From an uncultured Thalassolituus sp. (GTDB lineage: Bacteria > Pseudomonadota > Gammaproteobacteria > Pseudomonadales > Oceanobacteraceae), in NCBI GenBank assembly GCA_913054055.1, contig CAJXIT010000195.1, forward strand, positions 1 through 6,646: a stretch of DNA of 6,646 bases, in the 5' to 3' direction. A program made the translations under genes and the position numbers. The notes beneath the pieces are model-generated. The model made no database searches, was not told the origin of the DNA, and was given only the letters and a program-made list of their open reading frames with translations. Positions 1-6,200 of this stretch are shown here, piece after piece. How positions within the stretch are numbered: the stretch's first letter is position 1; the number at the start of each line of letters is the position of its first letter.

Positions 1-9
1 ATCAGCCAT
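1..9 (-). CDS. Start of an unidentified next gene in the operon (first three codons only)
   Basis: An ATG at 9-7 is followed by codons for Ala and Asp and then runs off the window. A good Shine-Dalgarno sequence, GAGGAA (21-16), lies 6 nt upstream, inside the last codons of the reductase-kinase frame. That frame's stop (15-13) is only 3 nt before this ATG, so the new gene would be translationally coupled to it. Nothing can be said about its product. It matters because its identity could show what the operon makes. The evidence is the start signal and spacing only. Confidence 0.55.
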
Positions 10-12
10 GGT

Positions 13-1917
13 TTATTCCTCACCTGCTTGTTGCATTCTAATCAGTTCGTTATCCAGCAACTTACGGAACGTAGTAAGAATACGTGCCATAAAGGCATAG
101 TGTCTGAAGGTATGAGCCATCACATACATTTGCACGCGATTAACCACTAAGTCCCATAAGCATAAAGTGAAGCCACGACGCCATTGTTTCGCATCAATGG
201 ATTTGCCTATTAAGCTTTCTAACTCAATACGGTGAAGCTCAATAAATTTTTCAACATCACTTTGTTTAAAGTCTGGTTGCAACGTAAACACCAAAAGTTC
301 GGCTAAATCGTGCTGGGGTAAATGCACAGTGGCCAACTCCCAGTCATAAGCGCACAAACGTAATGGCCCTTTACCGTCTTGCCCTGCTCGTTTAAACGCA
401 ATGTTTCTTGGGTTAAAATCGTTATGAATGAGGGTTTTAGGCATGGCATCTATTTCCTGATACCAATCTTTCATTCCGTACAAACGGTCACGATAACGGT
501 TTAGGTCTTGCTCGCTGATCCATTCAGGGAATTCTTCTTGTGCATGGGCACCTAACATTTCCCATAAACGGGTTTTTGCCACCATGTTTTCCATATTAGG
601 CGCATCCATAATCCATTCTTTTTGTGCAAGTTCGTCTTCTTTTCCATACCAAATAGAATGCACTTCTGCGATGCCACGGATCGCCACTTGAAAATGTTCC
701 TGCGTCCAGCCAGAGGTATCATCTGCGCTGTCCATCAATTCCATATTCTCCATAAGCTCTTGTACTAATACGTACGCTTCACGAGAGTCATCTTGCCAAG
801 CCATATATGTAGTAGGTGCATTATTCACAAAGCGAGGGTCGGTCTGTGACATCACGGCCAACTCTCGTTTATGGCAGCCTTTAAAGCCTATGGAATTTTT
901 AAATTCGTTGTAGGCATGGGCCAATCGTGGATCACACATTGATGCCATGCTGTTAAGCATTAAAATCACTTCGTCATCAAGGGGTTTTACCTTCACCATG
1001 ACTTTTTTGGGTTCTTCAATCCCTGCAAGTTTTAATGAAAATGGGAAATGCCCCACCAGTTTATTAATTTTATGAGATGTGAGTTCCGTAATAATGGAAC
1101 TGCCGGTGCTTTGAATTTTTAACGGCTGAACATCATCAATAGCAATATTGCTGCGTTCGTAATATGAATGCATGGCACGGGTGAAAAATTCCGTGTTTAA
1201 GTCACCCAGTTTTAACCATTCCACCGGGCGGTTACGCCCCAGTTTTTCATGGGCCCTTGCAAATTGATCGCTGGCAATGGCCGATAACGTTGACAGATCC
1301 AACGCTAAACAGAATCCCGCAATCACCTCTGCCAACTTATGAGAGCAGCCCGGACCGGCACACCCTATTAACTCTAAACATTCTTTTTGTTGAGCTAAGC
1401 TGGTACCACCACCCACACTGCCCACCACCAAACTTGGCAAACGTAGCGTGGCGTAAATTTCATTATTATCGGTTAACTCCAAATATAAATGACCAATTGC
1501 CGATTCATGCACACACGCAATGTCTTGACCGGTGGCGGTAAAAATAGCCGCTATCACATTTGCAATATTGATGTTCATACCAACCATGCCTGATGCAATG
1601 CTGCCGCCTATGAACTGGTTATAAGCCGTAAACAATTGTTTAGGCGTAACCTTTAACACCCTTTGGCAGACTTCATCCGTTAACAAGCATTCAGCTAATA
1701 CCCGTACACCTCGGCCTTTTAAAAATGAGTTATACGTGACCTTTTTATCATTGGATAAATTGGCCTCTACCATAAAGTTTTCAAACTCAATGCCTGGGAA
1801 GTGTTGCATTTTTGCAATGATCCATTGGCAGGCTTGCCAAGTGCAAGTGGTGGTCATGTTCTGACCCGCCGCATCACCCGTTTCATAAGCAAACTGTACA
1901 TGCACCGTTCGGCCCAT
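13..1917 (-). CDS. C-terminal part of HMG-CoA reductase fused to an APH/choline-kinase-type phosphotransferase (separated from its N-terminal part by an in-frame stop)
   Basis: This 634-residue frame has two domains. Residues 1 to about 245 are the second half of a class I-like HMG-CoA reductase, which makes mevalonate from HMG-CoA using NAD(P)H. Visible are the cofactor motif GDAAGQNM (14-21), catalytic Lys58 in NDKK, Asp132 in GQD, a GSVGGGTSL segment near 166-174, and His223 in ARAHEKLGRN. From about 260 to 630 lies a phosphotransferase of the APH/choline kinase superfamily: a likely ATP-binding lysine in VMVKVKP (306-312), helix-C glutamate in HKREL (349-353), the Brenner loop HNDFNPRN (498-505, catalytic Asp500) and metal-binding Asp525 in YDWE. 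Its substrate cannot be read from sequence. The ATG at 1917 has no Shine-Dalgarno, and the 14 codons before it still read as reductase, so this is probably the continuation of the 2790 frame and not a separate gene. The catalytic Glu is missing from this part. Confidence 0.85.
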   Translation of the reverse strand: MGRTVHVQFAYETGDAAGQNMTTTCTWQACQWIIAKMQHFPGIEFENFMVEANLSNDKKVTYNSFLKGRGVRVLAECLLTDEVCQRVLKVTPKQLFTAYNQFIGGSIASGMVGMNINIANVIAAIFTATGQDIACVHESAIGHLYLELTDNNEIYATLRLPSLVVGSVGGGTSLAQQKECLELIGCAGPGCSHKLAEVIAGFCLALDLSTLSAIASDQFARAHEKLGRNRPVEWLKLGDLNTEFFTRAMHSYYERSNIAIDDVQPLKIQSTGSSIITELTSHKINKLVGHFPFSLKLAGIEEPKKVMVKVKPLDDEVILMLNSMASMCDPRLAHAYNEFKNSIGFKGCHKRELAVMSQTDPRFVNNAPTTYMAWQDDSREAYVLVQELMENMELMDSADDTSGWTQEHFQVAIRGIAEVHSIWYGKEDELAQKEWIMDAPNMENMVAKTRLWEMLGAHAQEEFPEWISEQDLNRYRDRLYGMKDWYQEIDAMPKTLIHNDFNPRNIAFKRAGQDGKGPLRLCAYDWELATVHLPQHDLAELLVFTLQPDFKQSDVEKFIELHRIELESLIGKSIDAKQWRRGFTLCLWDLVVNRVQMYVMAHTFRHYAFMARILTTFRKLLDNELIRMQQAGEE

Positions 1918-1962
1918 GAGTTCGGTATTGATTTCTACCAGGTTGGCGTAGTTCGAATATTA
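1918..1962 (-). other. In-frame TAA stop and the 14 linking codons inside the HMG-CoA reductase domain
   Basis: Reading on the minus strand, the upstream frame ends EICEQTK-TAA (stop at 1962-1960). The next 14 codons, in the same frame, read YSNYANLVEINTEL and lead into MGRTVHVQF. By eye this matches the conserved reductase segment that runs from a Thr/Ser-Arg-Phe-Ala-x-Leu stretch to Gly-Arg and then the cofactor motif. In the human enzyme the stop would fall near the Ser-Thr-Ser-Arg-Phe stretch. No indel is needed: one base change (for example TCA or CAA to TAA) removes the open frame. Other genes here also end in TAA, so the codon is not generally reassigned. Confidence 0.9.
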
Positions 1963-2790
1963 TTTTGTTTGCTCACAGATTTCAGCGTAATGATCTTTTA
2001 CCCATTCAGAAAAAAAGATAGCTGAATTTAAATCCGTTAATACAAATACTGGCACCCGCAACATACGCTGACCAATTACACGAACATTCACACCACCGGA
2101 TCGGGATAACGCAGTAGCACCACGAGTGGCCGACGCCAATAACGCCCCTTCTGTTGTGGCCATGGGCGCATAAAATAAACCATCTGCGTGACCACCTTTG
2201 ATATGCAATGGGCCCGCTATGCCCACTGGAATTTCAACCGAGCCCACAAGCGCTTCAATATTACTTACCAAAGCCTTAGCTTCTAATGTGGTATCAGCCA
2301 CCCTATCCAGTTTTGCGTCTGTATTTTCACGAATGTACGCCAATCGCTCTTGGCGAGCGTCTTCTGTGTACAACCCTCGCGCAGGCACTTTTGGCAAGGT
2401 AATGTCGTCATAACTGATGGCTTGATTGCCATGGCCATCTTGCCTAAGTTCATAACTTATCTGCCACAAAACTCGGCTGGTTTCTTCATCATCTTCATTT
2501 CGAAGTACAATGCGAACACCTTTATTATTATCAAGCGCTTCTTTCTTGATAACCGTTAGGCTTTGTAACTCAAAGGTTTTTCCGTTTAGCGTTAGTTTGA
2601 TTTGTTCTACGGTTTCGCCAACCCTCACATCAATGCACTGCTCACACGCAATGGCGATATGGTCTTTAGAGACATCCAGTGCCTGACCTTCTTTTATCAT
2701 TCCCTGACAATGAATAAATAGCTGGGCAACATGGTCAGGAGTGAATACGTGTCTAGGAGACGTGACTAATTTTTTTACAAAGCTATTCAT
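1960..2790 (-). CDS. N-terminal part of the HMG-CoA reductase fusion, with a PilZ-like N-terminal region (ends at a premature stop)
   Basis: This 276-residue frame ends abruptly inside an HMG-CoA reductase domain. Residues about 134-276 are the first part of the catalytic domain: ARGLYTEDARQERLAYI (137-153), NIEALVGSVEIPVGIAGPL (177-195) in the HMG-CoA binding region, and MATTEG (210-215) with catalytic Glu214, followed by SGGVNVRVIGQRMLRVPVF. Residues about 37-115 look like a degenerate PilZ beta-barrel: DVS near 39-41, alternating hydrophobic strands and a final VLWQISYEL. The usual Arg motif and the Gly after the Ser are not seen, so cyclic-di-GMP binding is doubtful. The start is well supported: ATG at 2790 overlaps the stop of the prenyltransferase gene (TAATG), with GGGAG (2804-2800) 9 nt upstream. 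Lys, Asp and His of the active site lie beyond the stop, so this product alone should not be active. It is likely one gene with 13-1917, 925 codons in all. Confidence 0.85.
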   Translation of the reverse strand: MNSFVKKLVTSPRHVFTPDHVAQLFIHCQGMIKEGQALDVSKDHIAIACEQCIDVRVGETVEQIKLTLNGKTFELQSLTVIKKEALDNNKGVRIVLRNEDDEETSRVLWQISYELRQDGHGNQAISYDDITLPKVPARGLYTEDARQERLAYIRENTDAKLDRVADTTLEAKALVSNIEALVGSVEIPVGIAGPLHIKGGHADGLFYAPMATTEGALLASATRGATALSRSGGVNVRVIGQRMLRVPVFVLTDLNSAIFFSEWVKDHYAEICEQTK

Positions 2791-3761
2791 TATAAAACAC
2801 TCCCAACAACACCATGGGTCACTAAAACAGCGACAATCACAACTAAATAGCCTAACAACATATTAATGGCGATGACGGCTTCATTCTTTTCTCTGGCCTT
2901 TAAGCTTGGCGCTTTGGTAAAAGCCAGAAGTTGTTTAACGGCAAAGCCATAACTTAAAATAATCACTACAGAAAATAGCCAAAAATACGCTACGTCTAAC
3001 GAAACTAATAACACCAGCTGGCTAATTAACATGCCTGTGGTTAGCCCCATTACCACATAGGCTGAGCCCTTGGTGCCGAATATTTTTGAATACGAATCAA
3101 CTGTGTCTCTTTCTTCTTCTGGGCCTCGGGTTTTACGGGCAATTTCAAAACAGAAACCGCTCACAAATGCCAATAGCATCATGATGTAAACAGAAGGGGT
3201 TAATACCTGCGAAAACTCTGTGCTTTGTGTGGCGGCGTTGGCTAACCAAAAAATGATTAACGGCATAATCAACATATGGGTAAAGGCATATAGGGCTAAT
3301 CGCTTTTCTAGCCATTCTCCACAAAAGAATTCCGCCCCCATCAAACATAAGTATGCAAACACTAATAACCAGCTAATGGTAACCGTGCCAAACGTAAAGC
3401 CATCTAAATACACGCTGAACACACCTTGCGAAGCTATCGCCGTTAGTGCCAATATTTTTAAGTGCTGTAAAGTGATGATTCCGCTTTGTAAGACACGCTC
3501 TGGGTGGTTCAATACATCCAGACCATAATCTTTGTGTTCATCAAAAATTCGAATCACAAGAAAGAAACTCCAGGTGATTAAACACATGAACAGATCTAAC
3601 AGTGAAATGGATATGGGCTGATCTGAAATGGACCTGGCCACGGCGGCACTGGTGAGGTACAGCACAAAAAATAGCAGTGCATTGGCAAAGGGAAATCGTT
3701 CTTTCATCCAAGCTGAAATTCGAACGGCTATAAATTCATCGCGTGCGATGGCATGTGTCAT
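2790..3761 (-). CDS. UbiA-family integral membrane prenyltransferase-like protein
   Basis: The protein is about 323 residues with eight or nine hydrophobic segments, as in UbiA enzymes that move a prenyl group from a prenyl diphosphate to an acceptor in the membrane. Numbered from the upstream ATG at 3770, the first acidic motif is RIFDEHKDYGLD (74-85), giving DxxxDxxxD (77, 81, 85) with Phe where Asn is usual. The second is the charged stretch EIARKTRGPEEERD with DSYSKIFG (209-232), in place of the standard DxxxD region. The HPERVLQSG segment after the first motif is also typical of the family. Two start codons are possible. ATG at 3770 touches the Shine-Dalgarno AAGGAT (3774-3769), whereas ATG at 3761 sits 8 nt after AAGGA, so the shorter form (starting MTHAIARDEF) is preferred. 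It is first in the operon and overlaps the next gene by one base. Acceptor and prenyl chain length are unknown. Confidence 0.85.
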   Translation of the reverse strand: MTHAIARDEFIAVRISAWMKERFPFANALLFFVLYLTSAAVARSISDQPISISLLDLFMCLITWSFFLVIRIFDEHKDYGLDVLNHPERVLQSGIITLQHLKILALTAIASQGVFSVYLDGFTFGTVTISWLLVFAYLCLMGAEFFCGEWLEKRLALYAFTHMLIMPLIIFWLANAATQSTEFSQVLTPSVYIMMLLAFVSGFCFEIARKTRGPEEERDTVDSYSKIFGTKGSAYVVMGLTTGMLISQLVLLVSLDVAYFWLFSVVIILSYGFAVKQLLAFTKAPSLKAREKNEAVIAINMLLGYLVVIVAVLVTHGVVGSVL

Positions 3762-3768
3762 TAGATGC

Positions 3769-3774
3769 ATCCTT
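3769..3774 (-). promoter_or_regulatory. Ribosome binding site deciding the prenyltransferase start
   Basis: AAGGAT on the minus strand overlaps the first possible ATG (3770-3768) and lies 8 nt before the second ATG (3761-3759). That spacing favours the second ATG as the real start, three codons shorter than the longest frame. Confidence 0.55.
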
Positions 3775-3927
3775 ATTAAAAATTATGCGGTGCTAACGAC
3801 ATGGGAGAGCACTCTTTATTGTGGGTGTTGCAAGCTTCAGCTCGATTGAGCCTGGCACTAATTAGAGTAAATGGCCTATTTAGTCCATTAGCATTAAGGG
3901 GGATTTTAAAGTTTACAAATCAAATCA

Positions 3928-3945
3928 CTTGTAAGTTCTGATGAT
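3928..3945. repeat. 18-bp direct repeat, copy 1
   Basis: CTTGTAAGTTCTGATGAT is identical to the copy at 3978-3995, and the start-to-start distance is exactly 50 bp. The flanking bases differ. The unit is not itself palindromic, but its TTGTAA forms an inverted pair with TTACAA at 3913-3918, 10 bp away. Perfect identity in an otherwise degenerate AT-rich intergenic stretch suggests a protein-binding site. That role is an inference. Confidence 0.85.
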
Positions 3946-3977
3946 CCTTTCTCACCTCAAAGTATTAAATATATTCG

Positions 3978-3995
3978 CTTGTAAGTTCTGATGAT
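3978..3995. repeat. 18-bp direct repeat, copy 2
   Basis: This is the second perfect copy of CTTGTAAGTTCTGATGAT, 50 bp after the first. That is close to five helical turns, so proteins bound at the two sites would lie on about the same face of the DNA. This copy has no nearby TTACAA partner. Confidence 0.85.
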
Positions 3996-4163
3996 TTATT
4001 CCAAAACTTAATTATTCAATCAAACTTTTATCCATAAAATTCATTCCATTGTGCTAAACCTAATTGTTTATATTCATTCGTTCACAGGGTTCTTCAACCT
4101 GACCGTTCTATTTCCGCTCGCAAGCCCAGACTAATATATGCAAATCCCTTAGTGAAAAGACAC

Positions 4164-4191
4164 TTTACATCTTCATAAAAAGGCCTATCCT
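4164..4191 (+). promoter_or_regulatory. Candidate promoter for the patatin-SRAP genes
   Basis: TTTACA (4164-4169) matches the sigma-70 -35 box at five of six positions. TATCCT (4186-4191), 16 bp further on, matches the -10 box at four of six. Transcription would begin around 4198, shortly before the patatin start at 4225. The call is by eye and the -10 is weak. Confidence 0.35.
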
Positions 4192-4224
4192 CTGCGGCTA
4201 TATCTATTGCGACAGTTTGGGTAT

Positions 4225-5088
4225 ATGCAAATCGATACATCTAAAGCATTAATCGTGGAAGGCGGCGCCATGCGGGGGATTTATACCACCGGGCTTCTTG
4301 ACGAGTTTTTAGAGCAAAAGTTTAATCCCTTTAACTTTTACTGCGGTGTCAGTGCCGGCGCCTTAAATATATCCGCTTACCTATCCGGTATGAAAGAACG
4401 CAATTTGCAGCTGTATACCGAATTTGCCACTCGCCCTGAATTCATGAGTGTTTCACGCTTTTTAAAAGGTGGGCATTTACTGGATATGGATTGGATGTGG
4501 CAGATGATGGAACGTCATCTAAAGCTGGATCACCATAAAATTGCTGCCCATAATTTTCATGTGGGCATCACAGATATCAACGATGCAAAAACCTTATTTA
4601 AGCAAGCCAAAGCCGACACCTTAGAAAACATCCTAAAGATTTCGAGCACCTTACCGTTTTTCTATCGCGGTTTTCATCGTCTGGGCAATCGCCCAATGAC
4701 CGATGGTGGCATGGCGGATGCCATTCCCGTTCGTCACGCCATCGAACAAGGGGCTAAGCAAATTATGGTGGTGCGCTCACGCTTGCAAGACTATCGCCAA
4801 AACACAAAATTTGCGGATAATTTTTTAGCATTTATGTTTCGCCATAAACCAGAGCTTGCAAAAATTTTAAAACAACGCTCTGAACGCTACAATCAAACCA
4901 TTGACCTTATTCGTAACCCGCCAAAGGGTGTGGATATTTTAGAAGTGTGCCCGCCGCAGGGGTTTAAAACCAGTCGATTAGACACCAGCAAAGACAATCT
5001 ATTTAAAGGCTATGAGTTTGGCCGAAAAGCCGCGGATTCTGTCATTGATCAATGGCAGCGCATGACTCAAGCTAAAAAACTAAAGTAG
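4225..5088 (+). CDS. Patatin-like phospholipase (YjjU-like)
   Basis: This is a serine lipid acyl hydrolase of the patatin family with a Ser-Asp dyad. Numbered from the preferred ATG, the protein has 287 residues. The oxyanion-hole loop GGAMRG (13-18) is followed by the nucleophile elbow GVSAG (41-45, Ser43) and the DGG motif (160-162, Asp160). All key residues are present and the length suits the bacterial YjjU-type group. No signal peptide is seen, so it should be cytoplasmic or peripheral at the inner membrane. The frame can be extended to a TTG at 4207 (six more residues), but the ATG at 4225 places the first beta strand (KALIVEGG) at the usual distance from the N-terminus. Neither start has a strong Shine-Dalgarno. 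The SRAP gene follows after 22 bp, so the two are probably co-transcribed. The natural lipid substrate is not known. Confidence 0.88.
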   Translation: MQIDTSKALIVEGGAMRGIYTTGLLDEFLEQKFNPFNFYCGVSAGALNISAYLSGMKERNLQLYTEFATRPEFMSVSRFLKGGHLLDMDWMWQMMERHLKLDHHKIAAHNFHVGITDINDAKTLFKQAKADTLENILKISSTLPFFYRGFHRLGNRPMTDGGMADAIPVRHAIEQGAKQIMVVRSRLQDYRQNTKFADNFLAFMFRHKPELAKILKQRSERYNQTIDLIRNPPKGVDILEVCPPQGFKTSRLDTSKDNLFKGYEFGRKAADSVIDQWQRMTQAKKLK

Positions 5089-5110
5089 TTTATTCACTTA
5101 GGCGGTTTTT

Positions 5111-5722
5111 ATGTGTGGTCAAATGAACATTGTTGATGATGCTACGCTTCAAGAATTAATGGAAGAGTTAGGAGTAGATGACTATCCTGCTCCCTCTCAA
5201 CCGCAAGCTCCTTTATTCAAGCCTAGCCAATCCACACTCATGCTTAGCCAAGACCAAGGCCAATTAAGCGCATCACATGCACAATGGGGCATTCACCCAT
5301 CATGGTCCAAGCAATTATTAATCAATGCCCGCTCAGAAACCATTTCTGAAAAGCCCAGCTTTCAAGCCGCCTTTCAACAAAACCGCGTGCTCATTCCCTG
5401 CCAAGGTTGGTACGAATGGAAGGCAGGCAGTACATCATCAAACAAAGACAAATTTTTAATTGAACCTACCACACATCAAGCATTACTTATGGCGGCTGTT
5501 TTTTACCCTGAGCAAAACCAGTTTGTGACCCTCACCTGCCAACCCAATGATGCATTAAAAACCGTTCACCACAGAATGCCTGTGGTTATTAATAAACGGG
5601 ATGCTAAACACTGGTTAAGTGCTGACCCTACTTCGGCAAAATCATTATTTTTATCTGAGCAGCAAAACTCATATAAGATCCTGCCTATCGCCCCAGCGGC
5701 TCAAAATTTATCATTATTTTGA
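5111..5722 (+). CDS. SRAP-domain protein (YedK/HMCES family), abasic-site DNA-protein crosslinking
   Basis: The SRAP family shields abasic sites in single-stranded DNA by forming a thiazolidine crosslink through Cys2, exposed when Met1 is removed. The protein starts MCGQMN, so Cys2 is present. The other conserved active-site residues are visible: Asn72 in NARSET (72-77), Glu102 in PCQGWYEW (96-103), and His153 in HHRMPVV (153-159). At 203 residues it is a little shorter than E. coli YedK. The start is fixed by the need for Cys2 and by AGGCGG (5100-5105), 5 nt upstream. It lies 22 bp after the patatin gene and likely shares its transcript. No LexA-type operator was recognised nearby. Family assignment is firm; any functional link with the patatin is unproven. 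Confidence 0.92.
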   Translation: MCGQMNIVDDATLQELMEELGVDDYPAPSQPQAPLFKPSQSTLMLSQDQGQLSASHAQWGIHPSWSKQLLINARSETISEKPSFQAAFQQNRVLIPCQGWYEWKAGSTSSNKDKFLIEPTTHQALLMAAVFYPEQNQFVTLTCQPNDALKTVHHRMPVVINKRDAKHWLSADPTSAKSLFLSEQQNSYKILPIAPAAQNLSLF

Positions 5723-5762
5723 TTGATTAATTAACGCCATTTTCAGCACCAATCCAATTCGT

Positions 5763-5777
5763 TTCCTATACTAGGAA
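5763..5777. promoter_or_regulatory. Perfect dyad overlapping a candidate -10 box upstream of the response regulator
   Basis: TTCCTA-TAC-TAGGAA is a perfect inverted repeat with 6-bp arms and a 3-bp centre. It overlaps TATACT (5767-5772), which matches the sigma-70 -10 box at five of six positions. No good -35 box sits 16-18 bp upstream, which would fit an activated promoter. The dyad ends 24 bp before the start codon and is placed as an operator would be. Both the promoter and the operator roles are inferences. Confidence 0.4.
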
Positions 5778-5801
5778 TAAGTATTAGAAAAATGGTATTC
5801 C

Positions 5802-6185
5802 ATGTCATTGGCAAAGGCGCTGGTGGTAGACGACAGTCCCATCAATCAAATGATCATCTCTGAGTTACTCGAAGACCTTCAGCTTCATGTAGACACCGCA
5901 AATAATGGCCTAGAAGCCATTGATTGCTGTGAGAAAAATACTTATGACATGATCTTTATGGACCTAGAAATGCCCATTATGGATGGCCATGAGGCCGTGG
6001 TGAAAATTCGCCAAGACCTTAAGTTTTATCAGCCTATTATTGCGCTCACCGCCCATGAGAAAGACAGCATATTTAAAACCCTACGCAAAGAAGGGTTTAG
6101 TGGATTCCTTGAAAAGCCCGTTTCCGGCCCTGAGTTATTAAAGCTGATTTACGCCATAGCCCCCGCTTTAAAACCCCAAACATAA
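5802..6185 (+). CDS. Single-domain response regulator (CheY-like receiver)
   Basis: This is a phospho-acceptor protein of 127 residues made only of a receiver domain. The acidic pocket Asp10-Asp11 (VVDDS), the phosphorylation site Asp54 (IFMDLEMP), Thr83 (ALTA) and Lys105-Pro106 (LEKP) are all present, so it should be competent for phosphorylation. The DDSPINQ start and the MDLEMPIMDG stretch resemble receivers of hybrid histidine kinases such as BarA or ArcB more than CheY itself. It has no output domain, so it would act by protein contact or as a phosphorelay intermediate. No histidine kinase or Hpt gene is in the window. The ribosome binding site is weak; the ATG at 5802 is chosen because the first beta strand follows it directly. 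It is 79 bp from the SRAP gene and probably has its own promoter. Confidence 0.93.
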   Translation: MSLAKALVVDDSPINQMIISELLEDLQLHVDTANNGLEAIDCCEKNTYDMIFMDLEMPIMDGHEAVVKIRQDLKFYQPIIALTAHEKDSIFKTLRKEGFSGFLEKPVSGPELLKLIYAIAPALKPQT

Positions 6186-6200
6186 ATAGAAGCACCAAAT

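Larger units (their letters stand above)
3771..4206. other. Divergent intergenic region, no gene seen
   Basis: This AT-rich stretch of about 436 bp separates the leftward prenyltransferase operon from the rightward patatin gene. It should hold promoters for both directions. It contains the two 18-bp direct repeats (3928-3945 and 3978-3995), a 6-bp inverted pair TTACAA/TTGTAA (3913-3918 and 3929-3934) that uses part of the first repeat, and a candidate plus-strand promoter at 4164-4191. No convincing minus-strand promoter could be picked; a TCTAAT-like -10 near 3862-3867 has only a weak -35. No open frame with a ribosome binding site and no tRNA-like or riboswitch-like fold was recognised. Confidence 0.7.

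Noticed and set aside
1257..1541. Plus-strand open frames inside the reductase, prenyltransferase and ahpF genes (for example 1257-1541, 3220-3528, 6431-6631)
   Set aside because: They lie opposite strongly conserved coding sequence, have no recognisable domains and no ribosome binding sites, and are best explained as antisense shadows.
1960..1962. Stop codon reassignment, with UAA read as an amino acid
   Set aside because: The prenyltransferase, the reductase-kinase frame and ahpF all end naturally at TAA, so UAA is a working stop in this organism.
1917..1962. Programmed frameshift between the two reductase parts
   Set aside because: Both parts are in the same frame, so a frameshift cannot join them; only a base substitution or readthrough can.
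3869..3892. Imperfect inverted repeat AATGG/CCATT upstream of the prenyltransferase operon
   Set aside because: Only five bases match per arm with a 10-bp centre in AT-rich DNA; this is too weak to call an operator.
3928..3995. Two repeats with a 32-bp gap, resembling a minimal CRISPR array
   Set aside because: The repeat is only 18 bp, there are just two copies, it has no palindromic core, and no cas gene is nearby.
4085..4101. Small hairpin CAGGGTT-CTTC-AACCTG in the intergenic region, possible terminator or RNA element
   Set aside because: The stem is short with a bulge and no T-run follows, so it is not distinguishable from chance.
4207..4224. TTG at 4207 as the patatin start
   Set aside because: It adds six residues before the conserved first strand and has no better ribosome binding site than the ATG at 4225.
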